A stretch of 64,000 nt of DNA from Melampsora larici-populina 98AG31 (taxonomy: Eukaryota; Basidiomycota; Pucciniomycetes; Pucciniales; Melampsoraceae). Of the stretch, positions 22,342 through 32,827 are shown piece after piece. A program made the translations under genes and the position numbers. The DNA lies in contig NW_006768807.1 of the NCBI RefSeq assembly GCF_000204055.1, positions 603,765 through 667,764 of the forward strand. The letters are read 5' to 3'. Under the pieces are notes generated by a model, which ran no database searches, was not told the origin of the DNA, and was given only the letters and a program-made list of their open reading frames with translations. Each line of letters opens with the position of its first letter. Position 1 is the stretch's first letter.

Positions 22342-23189
22342 CTTCGTTAAAACCTCCATCGATGAATGGCATGACATGGACGAAGAAGAAAAGAAGAAAG
22401 CCAAGGCTATGGCGACATCTACTGAGAAGTCGAGAGAGAAGCAAATCACCTATGGAGAGTTCATAGAGATGTGTGACCTTGAGGAGCGCTATGCGAGGGA
22501 AATCTATGGTCACACGGCGTACGCTGACTATGTCGAATCCCACAAACTCATTGTCTCGAGCCTAAAGAAAAAGCACAACTGCTGGATGGTCGCTCTTCGA
22601 TACCACCTGGCAATCCGCACTGTCATTTTTCGACGTCGCAAGCTTATCAAATCCAAGCTCAACGGGAAAACGGTCGTAAAAGACAAGTTACGTATACCAA
22701 ATGGATTGCAAGTGACTGTTGAGGAGACTGCCAGGCGTGACGCAGAAAGAGCGAACGATTTAGGCTTCATTGACAACCCTTACGCGCCGGGGAAACCTAA
22801 GTTTGTTTCAACTTCGCAACTGGTAGAGAACCGGTTGGGGATTCGTCAGTCCCAGCCCAAGGGAAGTTAGAAGCATCCCACTCGAACTCGAATGGGGTTG
22901 GTTCAGCAACTCAGCGAGGAAAGAGAGGCGGAAAGAAACCGTTCGTGAAGAAGGGGAACTACTTTCAGCACAAGGGAGCCAAAGAGGGTTAGTCTTGCTT
23001 CGTGCTGTAGTTGGTTGTGAAACCCACACTGACTTTAGTACTCCTCTGTGGGGTCTGGTGGCAGATTCTAATGGCGCCGAGGCATCAGGATCCGCAGGTC
23101 TTTTCGTGAAGAAGAATAACTTCTACAGAAAGAACAATGGAGGTGGCAGCGTGCCGAAGACGCAAGCTACGGAGTCAGCTGAGAAGTGA
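22342..23189 (+). pseudogene. DIRS gag, 3' part
   Basis: This is the continuation of the gag frame after removal of 16419-22341: LRDYVPLTV joins FVKTSIDEWHDMDEEEKKK. It stays open to the TAG at 22868-22870. Just before that stop, a shift of one base opens a frame with the same style of sequence (GKRGGKKPFVKKGNYFQHKG, about 22918-22977), so a one-base indel near 22860 is likely. A basic, glycine-rich tail (LFVKKNNFYRKNNGGG) follows to 23189, with splicing between the two parts unresolved. The basic tail fits a nucleic-acid-binding gag C-terminus. Confidence 0.6.
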
Positions 23190-23455
23190 GCAGGTTCAGT
23201 TTTCATGGAGCTTTTTGGTTTCAATGAACTGACCAGCGATTCAATTTTTTTTTCTCCTTTGTCGGCTACGTTACTCTTGCTTTCAATTCGTGCTACCTCC
23301 CAAATTGCTATTTGGATTCGGGTATTTGCTCCTTTTTAATCTGGGGTGAGCATTCAAGAGCATAAATTGTCTCCGTCTTGAAGCTGTTTGAAAAGAATGA
23401 GACGTCCTAAAATTTTTCGAAATGAATCAATCTTCCTGCCGTCAAAACAGATCCT

Positions 23456-25366
23456 TTGATTAGCTCGCCTGATCGTGACCCTTTGCCATTGCCATGTGAG
23501 ACTACGAGGTTCCCAGCCCTACTTCAACCATCCCCGATAGAGGAAGAGGAAGCAGATTCTGGTGAATTGTCTCCAGGGAGTGAATCAATAGAGGATGTCT
23601 CCAGTGAGGAGAGCGCACAAGATGAGCCCCTACCTCTTTGGGAGCGGGAAATCTTCACGGTCCCGGTTGAAGAGCCCCCTTGGCCTGCACCAGTCCCAAG
23701 CCGCATGAAGATCGAAGAGTGGGAGGAGTTGATGAGAGAATCAGGTCTAGAGAAGTGCATTCCGTACATCAGCAACGGGTTCAAATACGGTTTCTGTCTT
23801 GGGATACCACAACATACCATCCCAGGTATGCTGTGGTATACTCCACCAAATCACAGGTCAGCACTGGAGGCCAAGACACAGATCAAACGTACCCTGGCGA
23901 AAGAACTCAAAGCAGGTCGAATAGCTGGACCTTTTTCCCATGAACAATTAAGAGAGAAGTTTGGTTTCTTCCGTTCTAATCCGATGGGCAGTGCGGTCAA
24001 TGGCGATGGTTTGGTGCGATTAATAAATGATCTGTCGTTCCCAAAACGCGATGCAAACATCCCGTCAGTAAACTCGTTCGTCAACAAACACAACTACGGG
24101 ACACAGTCGGATGATTTCAATCGAGTGGCGAGATTTTTCAGACGCTATCCAGGCAGATGGATGGTGGCCATTTTCTACTGGAAGAAGGCCTGCTGTCAAC
24201 TCTCGGTTCACCCTTGCCAACGTCGCTTCTTGATCATAATGGACTTTGATGGACGGCTCTATGTCGACCTAGCGGTAGGGTTTGGAGGAGTTGCTATTTG
24301 CGGCGTGTTCGGAGCACCGGCACATATATGGAAGCAGATAATGGAGAAGCTTACCGGCGTGAGGAAGATTTTTAGGTGGGTTGATGACAACCTCCTATTC
24401 AAGCGTCCGGAGGATGTGGAATCGCTGGAAACGGTAGAAATCTTGAGCAACAGCCTAGGGGTGCAGACAAATCCTATCAAGAACCACAAGTTCGCAGACG
24501 AGCAGAGGTTTCTGGGTTTCATCTGGAACGGAATGGATCATACTGTTAGACTACCAAATGAAAAACTCCAGCAGAGGAGGCAACAAATTAAAGACTTACT
24601 TGGTCCAAAACCTTGCTCCTTCAAATCAATCGAACAGGTCACAGGCAGGCTAGTGCACACAATGAACATCGTCCCACACATGAAACCATACGTTAATTCA
24701 CTCTATCGAATGATGAAAAGTTGGAAAAATAAGGAGGCTCTTCGACACCTGACCGATAGAGCCAGAATAGACTTACAAGAATGGGACCTGTGCCTTGGCT
24801 CCTTTAACTCCAGACCCCTTATACCGGAATCGAAAGCCCTAGAGATCAATTGGGCAGGTGATGCATCCTCGTCCTTTGGAATCGGAGTACTGGTAGGTCA
24901 ACACTGGGCGTGTTTCAAGTTCATGGAAGGATGGCAACTGCTGAACCTATCGAACAAAAGGCGGTCCATCGCTTGGGCAGAAACGGTGGCAATCCGCCTG
25001 GGCCTGCTAGTAGTGAGACAGCTGAGAAAGGTAGCGGGGAAACGTTTTGTAGTGTGGACGGACAACACAACATCACAATCTACGGTAGACAAAAGGAAGT
25101 CAAAAGACATTTGGGTGAACAAAGAGTGGAAAGAAATCCAACGATTACTCACCAAGTTAGAATGTAATGTGAAGGCAAAACACGTCTCATCTAACGACAA
25201 TCCGGCAGATGATTTATCCAGAGGGATTTTGGGCGATCTTTTGTGGGCTCACGAAGTCCGAGTGGAGATCCCAAACGACTTATCTGGCTTGATGTGGCAA
25301 GTTTCTCTGGAGCCAAAAATTCCAGCCAATCCGTCGAACATCACCGTCCCAGAACAATCCATCTAA
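23456..25366 (+). pseudogene. DIRS-type reverse transcriptase-RNase H, motif A mutated
   Basis: This would be the replication enzyme of the DIRS element. The open frame starts without an ATG; the first in-frame ATG is 23705 (MKIEEWEEL), so either a spliced leader or a shorter start is used. RT features are GLVRLINDLSFP, the motif A region FYWKKACCQLSVHP (about 24173), and RWVDDNLLF (catalytic DD, about 24378). RNase H follows: AGDASSSFGIG, AETVAIRLGL and WTDNTTSQS, then a conserved NPADDLSRG. In motif A the Asp expected before WKKA is Tyr (TAC at 24176-24178), and the expected YRQ reads CCQ. The frame is open throughout, but the polymerase is probably dead. Confidence 0.82.
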
Positions 25367-25380
25367 ATCGACTCTTCACG

Positions 25381-26496
25381 ATGAGGAAAACAAAGTCCAA
25401 ACCGGGAAGCGATCCTAAAGATTTGCGAAGGGTACTGAAGCCTTTCGGGGCATTCCGGAAGGACGCACTAGGAGTTGATGAGTCGGAGTCAGATGATGTA
25501 AAACAACACTTCTTGCGGGGATCCTGGAGTAACGGAACCCTGAAGGGCTACAACTCGGGCATCATCAAGCTACACAGGTTCTCCACGGTCAAGGGAGTAG
25601 ACAAGTCACTCCTTCTCCCCATCTCAGCATCGCTAATGAGGGAGTTTGCGGTGTGGGCCTCTATCAAAGACGAGAAGTTTGCAATAAAAGATGAATCAGT
25701 TAGATTGTCGACACTGAAGGCTTATATAGCGGGGATTAAGGCATGGCACACTTACCATGGAGTCGACTACCCTACCAAAGTTGATGACTCCATTCGGCCA
25801 CTGCTGAAGGCATCGAAAACGATTGAGGCAAAGCTGGCGGAGGCGGATAAGAAGCGTCCTCCTGTCCTGGTATCCGATCTTGTCATCCTGTTCGACAAGT
25901 TGTCAGTCCAGGGTGAGAGAGAGCTGGCCATGCTAACGGTAGCTCTCGTGGCGTTTTGGGGAACGGCCAGGCTAGGCGAACTGATCACAGACAATTCGAA
26001 GAAATCAATGCCGAGATGGGACGATCTGGTCTGGGCAAAGGATAGATCCTACGTGAAAATTGCTGTCCATAACGCTAAGACAGCTAACCCAGGAGAAACT
26101 CAATGGATTTACCTACATCGAACGGATTCTATGCTGGACCCTGTTTCGATGCTGGAGTCGTGGTTCGCTTTCAAACCTAGGAAACCCAGAGACGAAATCT
26201 TCTCTTACTCAAAGTGCGGACGGAAGTGCCGTCTGGGAAAGGTGGAAACCATAAATCAGTTCAGGTCGATCTGGAATACAAAACGCTCAAAGAAGAAGCA
26301 GCTCCTTCACGGACACTCATTTAGGATCGGCGGTGCATCGCTCCGTTGGAATCTGGGTGCTGATAAAGACGAACTGAAAAGGTGTGGACGTTGGGCATTG
26401 GACGCGTATATGGTTGACCTGAGAAAGTTCTTGGCAAAATACCTAAAGTCAACGGTAAAATTACTGAAAGATTTGGAATGGGTACAACCCACGTAA
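25381..26496 (+). pseudogene. DIRS tyrosine recombinase, probable loss of the nucleophile
   Basis: The recombinase would integrate circular DIRS DNA. The ATG at 25381 follows the RT stop by 14 bp; a longer overlapping frame from 25243 is possible. The N-terminal half resembles the SAM-like core-binding domain (GSWSNGTLKGYNSGI-type region, about 25525). Catalytic landmarks are the first Arg in FWGTARLGEL (about 25951) and the H..R pair in HGHSFRIGGAS (about 26308). In GRWALDAYMVDLRKF the position where relatives have the Tyr nucleophile before (L/I)R is Asp (GAC at 26416-26418). The alignment by eye leaves some doubt because another Tyr sits three residues upstream. Confidence 0.8.
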
Positions 26497-27220
26497 TTCG
26501 GATGTCTCAAGCGTTGCCCATGGTTCGTCATGAGTTCATTGTCCCTTCTGTCCAGGAGTGAACACGTCTGATTGGAGAGGAGTGTGTTCCCAGTGATCAG
26601 ACCCGATCAAAGATGAGTGCAGCTTCAGCGTACTTGACAAGACGAGGGAGATCTCTTGAAGGGGATCGACAGATAGTTTGCCACCGCACGCCTCAGTCTC
26701 TTCTGGTTGTTTCCGAAAGATTCTGGACCTTCTAATATGTATTGTACAGGTGAACTTAAATGTTGGTACAGCCTGATTACTGAATTTGAAGTATATGGAA
26801 ACATTCTTTACTCGCTTTTATGCAGGCGGTGGATACCAAGTAACAGTGTAGGGGTCTCACGGAGGACCGAGGGATGGGGTCTTCTCTAGGCTCACGGCTC
26901 AGTCCCCCGTGAGTATTGGGGAAGAGAAGACCTCATTGGGTCTCCTTGTTCTCGACCCGCTTGAGCAGGTCATTTCGGTGGTAGACGTCTACCACCGGGG
27001 CCCGTTTTACCCGGGGCATACCCCCACACCACCCCCAGTAAGAAAACAACCTTAATCCTAAACAGTTTAAGAGAATCGTTTTATTGGAAGTGGTTACAAG
27101 GTTACCTCCTTGAGGTCTCCAGATTCCTGTAACAACACTATCCTGACAATCTGAGTTGGGTCAGACGGTTAATCACCTCGACCCACTCGCTACACCCCCT
27201 CCTAATAGAACCCTACGTAT
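26497..27220. other. DIRS 3' non-coding end with a 20-bp perfect palindrome
   Basis: Downstream of the recombinase the sequence is GC-rich. It holds GGTGGTAGACGTCTACCACC at 26977-26996, a perfect palindrome, flanked by CCGGGGCCCG and CCCGGGGCA. There is also an inverted pair near 26838-26915 (GTCTCACGGAGGACC, then CCCCCGTGAG) that could fold. DIRS elements usually have terminal and internal complementary regions; I could not match this end to the left end at 14668-15010. Confidence 0.5.
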
Positions 27221-27468
27221 ATAGTAGTGGACGAGAGAAAACAAGCAACTCCAGCGCCAATTGTTCTTGATGGGGTTGAAGAATTTGAAGTTGAAGAAAT
27301 CTTAGATTGTAGACGAAGAAGAGGCAATTTAGAATATTTGCTGAGCTGGAAAGGATACGGGCCAGAAGAGGACTCGTGGGAGAAAGAAGATGCTGTAGGT
27401 AATGCTCAAGATTTGTTAAATGAATTTAAAAATGATTACCCAAAGGCAGAACAAGGTTACTGCGACAG
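27221..27468 (+). pseudogene. Displaced chromodomain of the gypsy integrase
   Basis: The segment encodes a classical chromodomain: VEEFEVEEILDCRRRRGNL, then EYLLSWKGY, then a GPEEDSWE motif, with the aromatic cage positions (Y, W, W) in place. In chromoviruses this domain ends the integrase and steers insertion to marked chromatin. Here nothing upstream belongs to it: stops at 27206-27208 and the DIRS right flank precede it. It aligns with the integrase tail that breaks off at about 14667. Joining ETI-- to --VVDERKQ gives a sensible sequence, so the DIRS insertion split a single gene. Confidence 0.85.
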
Positions 27469-27660
27469 CGCACGGCGATTTTTTCAGCCGCGCCGCCTTC
27501 GCAATCCAATGTTTAATCACTGCAATGACACTGCGATAGGTTTGTCATGACACTGCGGTGAATTGCCGCGCTATCGTTGTGAAGGTGGTGCGGCGGCACG
27601 CTGCGCGGTGTTTGCATGTTGTTGATAAAGATGTCTCTTTAACAATGCGTAGAAACTAGA
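27469..27660. repeat. GC-rich repeat related in inverted orientation to 5829-6090
   Basis: Dense GCGGC/GCCGC words occur over 27469-27605, followed by GTTTGCATGTTGTTGATAAA and GTAGAAACTAG. The reverse complement of GTTTGCATGTTGT matches 5917-5929. The trailing GATGTCTCTTTAACAATGCG and GTAGAAACT resemble 5835-5865 in direct orientation. It abuts the truncated 3' end of the gypsy element. Confidence 0.4.
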
Positions 27661-28090
27661 CTATTACGATTGACTTGTGAACCTGAGACAGGAGTACCCT
27701 TGTACCTACCTCAGAAGACCCTGATTGGAACAGACCTTTCAGCGAGTACCAGGCAGCGGTAGCCATTCCGCACCTAAGACAACATGGAGTCGCCAGCTCC
27801 TGTTATAAAGGCTCGAATTTACCTCAGTAAACTTACTGTAACAAAGCCAACAAGAAGCATCAAGCACGCAAGTATTCAGCTATGATTCTCTTAAAGCCAC
27901 CTGTTTTAAGTCTCAGGCTGACATAGTAACAGACAATAGGCAGGCTCACCCGCTGTCTCAGAGTTGATCACCCTGACCCCAATTTTCTTGTACCTGTTCA
28001 TGTTTACATAACATGAGCAGGTATGATGTTCTAAATGTCTAGGCCAATTGTGGCTGTTGTAATAATAAATAACATTCATCATAGTATATC
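27661..28090. other. Spacer
   Basis: No gene or repeat structure recognised. ACATAACATGAGCAGG near 28009 superficially resembles an LTR end but does not match the 5' LTR. Confidence 0.45.
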
Positions 28091-28180
28091 ATACAAGTTA
28101 AAGGAAGACTGTGTTCAGCGGCAAAACTCCCAAAACTCCCAATCCCTATTCCAAATTTCAAGGTTTGCGCATCCTGATCA
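28091..28180 (+). repeat. Boundary repeat shared with 45944-46035
   Basis: The stretch with CAAGTTAAAGG, GTGTTC, CGGCAAAACTC and AAAACTCCCAATC aligns without large gaps with the stretch starting at 45944. Both lie at the left margin of AT-rich blocks of decayed gene fragments. A third, shorter match (AAAACTGGACAAAAC) occurs near 32568. Confidence 0.55.
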
Positions 28181-29049
28181 TTTAATTTCATCATCACGTG
28201 TTCTACCATCACCTTCATTTGCCACTTGCAAAACACCTAAATCCTCATCTTATTAACCTCACTTCGCCTCTTTCCAATCACTTGACCGCTTGAACACCAC
28301 TCTTGAAGCATATTGCACCGGTCTCCGCTCCTAATAAATCACACTCATCCTGTCTTCTTGACTATGACGGTTCTTGACTCAAGAGTCGAGTTGCTCCTCA
28401 CCCGTGCAGCCATTGCTGATATCGAGCTTCTTCCTAGCAATTCATGATCAAATCAACCGATCCTCAGTCCAGCAATTCATTAAATAACCTGATCCTCAGT
28501 CTGAAAACAACTACAAAACTATCGAACCGATTCAGAAAGATAAGAAAACAACCTTCAGTCAATCTAATGAGACTATAGAATCAATGCAAAACAACAAAGT
28601 TTGCTCAATCTAATGTACCCATCAAACCAATCCAACTGAATAAGGAGATTGTATTTGGAGAAATTGATGAACCCATCAAAACAACCACCAGATCAGAACC
28701 AACTCAAACCAAACCTGAAAAAGATGCTAATTCTTCATCGAGATTGAAGAAAGAAAACTCATCCAAAGAAGAAGTTGAAAAAGTGAACTCGAGAGATGAT
28801 GGACGAGAGGATCCCGCATCTTTGGCGCATCCCCATTGATGTTTCATTTTGTGACTGTCTTCTCATTTCCTTCATTACCACTCAATACTTGGTTTTGTTA
28901 CCATCATGGTCCATCGATCTGCTACTCACGCTGGGTCTTGGTACACCTCTTCCCGTCAGGTCATCTCACTTCATGCCAATTGATAGGTGGTATAACTTTA
29001 CAGTCCAGCAGCGTTCAAATCTTCACTTGATGTTCATTTGAAACTGTCA
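28181..29049 (+). other. Degraded coding-like stretch before the MEMO1 relic
   Basis: Open fragments of low-complexity, charged protein can be read at about 28620-28800 (for example EDPIKTTTRSEPTQ-like and KKENSSKEEVEKVNS), broken by stops. They could be the disordered N-terminus of a decayed gene, possibly of the MAK21 relic farther on or of the MEMO1 relic. A piece near 28960-28995 (TPLPVRSSH.., RWYNF) may be the first MEMO1 exon. Assignment is uncertain. Confidence 0.35.
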
Positions 29050-30235
29050 GGGAAACATCAGCCAACAAGCTCAGGAATGAGATCAACACATGGCTCGAAG
29101 CTGCCCATCCTAAGGCTGAGACGACAGAGGAGACGCAAGATTGGCGAAAGGTCGCAATGCCAGTGCCGATCAGTCACTGTAAGGCGGTCATCGCGCCGTG
29201 GGTTCACCTACTCGCTATCTCTGAGGTGAACCTGCTCACTGCCCAATCTCACGTCCGACACTAGGCATGTAGGATACTTGTATTCTGGTTTGACTGCTGC
29301 TTGGGCTTATAAGACCATTGATCCTTCTGTGATGTGAATAGCTGAGTGTCGAAGCCAGGAAACATGTAGTGCACTGAAGTTATCCTTTGTCCCATGTTTA
29401 CCTTGATGGATGCGCACTGTCTGGATGCGAAGCATACGAGATTCCTCTAGGCAATCTTGAGATTGACATACAAGGTTGCTTCTCCTTGGCTTCTCCTTGT
29501 TTCTCTTTTGACGCATCTTGCCAAACTGAGTTTCGTCTCAATCTGTTTCAATCTTCATATTTCTGCTCGGCCATCTCAGTTACCTTGGAATTGGCGCAAT
29601 GGAGATGGATATCAAAACTGATAAGGCCGAACATAGTATCGAACTCCATCTTCCTTATGTCCGACACATTTCAAAGAGTTTGTAATACTAAGTTTTCAAA
29701 TAATCAGTCCGATCTTGTGTTTGTACAAATAACTAATCAGCCTTTTTTCTTCAAATCTCGCTGTATTATAGTCAGACCATCACCATTGTCCCTATACTTA
29801 TAGGATCAATATCTTCTGAGGAAGAACTTATCTATGGCAAAGTATTGCGACCCTATCTCCTCTCACCGGAAAACCTTTTTGTCATCTCATCTGACTTTTG
29901 TCACTGGTGAGTCACCGCATGATATCTTATATTTTGACACAGATACCATGTTTTATTCGCTGACCCATTGTTTTCATTGGCACATCAATTGGACACACAA
30001 CGTGGGCTCAAGTTTTTCCTACACTTATTATAAAGACCCGGCGCGCAAATTGAGTTCCGGTGCATCTCCTCCAGCAACGCCAATTTACCAATCAATCGAG
30101 GCATTAGACCAGGAAGCGCTTAAGATACTTGAAAGCCTGTCTCATTCGGAATTCAGCCGTTACCTTTCTCAAACTAAGAACAATATATGTGGTTGTCCAG
30201 TCAATGCGTCCCAGCTTTTGATAGTATTGTGAGTT
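29050..30235 (+). pseudogene. MEMO1-family gene relic
   Basis: MEMO1-type proteins are conserved single-domain proteins related to non-heme iron dioxygenases. Spliced pieces align in order: SANKLRNEINTWLEAAHP..KAVIAP (29050-29197), an intron at 29198-29264, then HVGYLYSGLTAAWAYK (HAGY motif as HVGY). Next come HVYLDGCALSGCEAYEIPLG (about 29394), KAEHSIELHLPYVRHIS (about 29618), an intron at about 29681-29770, ITIVPILIG.. and [12 protein letters not shown] (about 29871). The last block is YYKDPARK..IYQSIEALDQEAL..NNICG (about 30028-30195). The GPSHH motif, which carries a metal-ligand His in the family, has lost about 7 bp near 29391-29395, shifting the frame. Several introns keep usable splice sites, so decay is moderate. 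Confidence 0.82.
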
Positions 30236-30414
30236 ATGCTTCTGCGTTCGTAAGTCTTGGATTAGAAGACGCCAAAGTACTACAACGTCGACCTATTCGT
30301 GCGAGTCACAATACTTGACGAGTCATACAAATACAAACAAGGCTAACAGCTCATCATGAGTAACAAATCTGATATCTACAAATTGTAGAATTGAGGTTAA
30401 TTTGTTGATCTGTT

Positions 30415-32200
30415 TTTTTCTGTTTCAGTCAATCGAACTCAAACCAACTTGGTATGATACATCTTACTTACCACCACTACTTTCAACCAGTAAATCTAAA
30501 ATCCTTACACCAGAACGGATCTAATCATTACATGCAGGAGGTCAATTTGTCTACAAATCTCAACTCATCAGACAGAATCCTTGAGATCATCAGTTAACAA
30601 ACTCAAAAAAGGATCATACGTGAATCACACGATCAAATTCACAATCTCAGAATCAGATAAAATATTTATACATGAGATTTCAACAGCAGGAACTTTGAGC
30701 GATAAGCTTTCTGTGTTGATCTTAGTGATCTTTTCTTCACCTTTACTTGCAAACTTGCACAGATTCCTTTTGATTTGTAAAAAACATCAAGAGGTGAATC
30801 TAGAAAATTGATTAGAGGATTAGCTCATTGGTTAGAAAAATTAAATCATTCTGGTTTACCTGATCAAAAGTCAAAAAGTTTTCAAGATCAAAATGAAGGA
30901 CTTGGAAGTTTGAGATTTGAGAATGAACAGCTTTGGGAAGGATTCAAGAGAGTTTGATGAGAGGTCCGAAGAACATGTGCTTGGATATGAGTGGTTGGCT
31001 GTTTGTTGTTTTGAGGATTGGTTCAAGAAATGATATCTAGAATTCTTGGGAATCATTGGAGTAAGCTGTTCTTTCATTGAAAATCTACAATTCTTGGGTA
31101 GAGAAACTGATTAAAATAAAATAAATTGGATTGGCATTAGAAAAGTTTGCATAATGTTTCAGTTTTCAATCAAATTCAAAGTGTTTCATGGCTCTATTAT
31201 TCATCAAGTTTAAAAGAAGAACAAGAACAAAACGTATTGAGATTATTAGTGAATAAATTAGGAGATTGAGAAAACACAGTATGTTAAGTTGTTATCTTTC
31301 ACAAATCTTACAATTACATCTGGTAATGAAATCTATAATCACACAAGGAATCTCAGGATTAATGTTCAAATTTGAAGATTCTAATAAAGATGAAAATGTC
31401 ACCAATTCCAAAAATTGAAAAGCATTATGTAAAGTTCAAGATCATTTGTATTATGGTACTATTGCATTAAATCAAATCACTCTGGGAAAAGATGAAGATG
31501 AATCAGTTGCAAAAAATAATTGAAGTTTATTTTGAATTGTTTAAAGGGATTTTAGGAAAAACAGAAAAAGAATAAGGAGAAGAAGAAGGGATAGAAAGGA
31601 ATGAAAAATCAAATGAAGAAGAGATTGAAGCAAATGAAATAAAGCAAGAAGAAAGATTGAAACAAAATAGGGGTAAAAAGGAATTAGAAATAGGGATCAA
31701 GGAAGACTTAATAATCAAAGAGCATAAAGCAAATTATTAAGTGCAATCTTCACTGGAGTATATTGTTCATTACCTGATGGTAAGATTGATGATGATGGAT
31801 TGAAGGATGAGATTTGAAATTTATTCAAGATTTTATATTCTACTAATTCATCTGTTTTTAGACAATCTTTAACATTAATTTATCATTTAATCAAGTTTCA
31901 TCAATTTTTGATCAAGATTTCTCAACATCCACTTTTGTGAATCTTTTGTTTAAAGCCCTTAAAAAAGATCAATGCATGCAAATAGTTGAAAGTTTGGTAA
32001 GAAGGATCCTTCAGGGGTTGATCTTTGATCAAGCTCCATTTATTTGTTCTGCTTTAGTCTTAGTTGGTTATGTAAGTGGGATCCTTCTTAATTTTTATTT
32101 ATCAATTTCAAGATTAACATACTTTTTTATTGAAGATGTCAACTTTTGCTCACTGATTGTTAATCATCTCCTTGATTTTTCAAGCTTATTTACAATCTAA
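30415..32200 (+). pseudogene. MAK21: MAK21/NOC1 (CCAAT-binding-factor family) gene relic
   Basis: MAK21/Noc1 is an essential nucleolar HEAT-repeat protein that assembles with Noc2 on 60S pre-ribosomes. Family signatures appear in order but in changing frames. They are the WYD..LPPLLSTSKSKILTPERI region (about 30450-30522), STAGTLSDKLSVLILVI..SSPL (about 30680-30740) and CFEDWFKK (about 31010). Then come EEQEQNVLRLLVNKLGD (about 31216-31266), HLYYGTIALNQITLGKDEDESVA (about 31443-31510), KIIEVYFELFKGILGK (about 31512-31560), GVYCSLPDGKI (about 31757) and LFKALKKDQCMQIVESLVRRILQ (about 31942-32010). The last is PFICSALVLVGY. Stops and frameshifts break it many times. It cannot be functional; whether it is a decayed duplicate or the former locus cannot be told here. 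Confidence 0.85.
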
Positions 32201-32827
32201 TCCTACCATTTCTCCTTTGCCACCAAATGCAATGGAAAACCATGTATGTGGTAAGATCTATCAAACTGTTTAATAAGATAATCAACTTTACAACATCTCA
32301 CAAATCAGTTCTCATTTTGAAAACCCAAAACAATTAAACTATTTGGATTTAGTAAGTTTTGGTGTCTTATATGAATTCAAAAGCCATCTTCAATTCATCA
32401 ACAATATATTTCAAGTTATATAATCAAATCTCAATTTGGATTCAATCCATCAACCTTGCATCAAATCAAGAATGGTTAGAGTTCTATCTGTCAGTAATCA
32501 TCTCAATTGTTAAAACATATCAAATCATCATAAACATCAAAGGAGAACTATCAATTTGAACAAAACTGGACAAAACCCCTTACCTGCTTGAAAATTTGAT
32601 AGTTTTGATTACTTAATGTTTCTGACTCTTCATGATGGTACACACTCCCAATGACAGCTTTGACTTGGCTTGCGTCTTCACTCATTTCCCAACTACCACC
32701 TAATTGAAGACTTTTTTTCATCAGTATTTACTTCATCAATCTTCTTCTCCTTCGAAGCGAACTCAATCTACTTCTCATTCTCAATCTCAACCTAAACCTC
32801 AACCAAAGTAAGTCTTTTCTTTCAAAC
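32201..32827. other. AT-rich decayed sequence before the gap
   Basis: Fragments look formerly coding but are not identifiable. The end (about 32730-32820) reads SPSKRTQSTSHSQSQPKPQPK followed by GTAAGTC, probably an exon end and intron donor. The sequence after the Harbinger element may be the next exon. Confidence 0.35.

Larger units (their letters stand above)
14668..27220 (+). mobile_element. DIRS-like tyrosine-recombinase retrotransposon
   Basis: The element contains gag, a DIRS-type RT-RNase H and a tyrosine recombinase, all on the plus strand. It has no DDE integrase or protease of its own; this combination is diagnostic of DIRS elements. It lies precisely between the integrase tail and the chromodomain of a gypsy element, which sets its borders to within about 10 bp. 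I found no clear terminal repeats matching left to right. The right end (26830-27210) is GC-rich and carries a 20-bp perfect palindrome. The gag gene is interrupted by a CACTA-like element. Confidence 0.82.
6261..27470 (+). mobile_element. Ty3/gypsy chromovirus, degenerate, with nested insertions
   Basis: The gene order is gag, protease, reverse transcriptase, RNase H, integrase, chromodomain, all on the plus strand, which defines a chromovirus. The element is cut by an LTR-like insert (8542-10299), a MITE (11290-11495), a CACTA-like MITE (12377-13138) and a DIRS element (about 14668-27220). The DIRS insertion separates the chromodomain from the integrase by 12.5 kb. Stops at 7537, 12309 and 14586 and a gag/protease frame change show it is dead. 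The 3' LTR seems lost near 27470. Confidence 0.85.

Noticed and set aside
21700..22466. Plus-strand open frames over the hAT end and the duplicated CACTA-like end
   Set aside because: They cross element borders and GC-rich terminal repeats; the real gene is on the minus strand (hAT) or begins again at 22342 (gag).
28005..28040. Possible 3' LTR end (ACATAACATGAG) of the gypsy element
   Set aside because: The surrounding sequence does not match the 5' LTR at 6261-6472.
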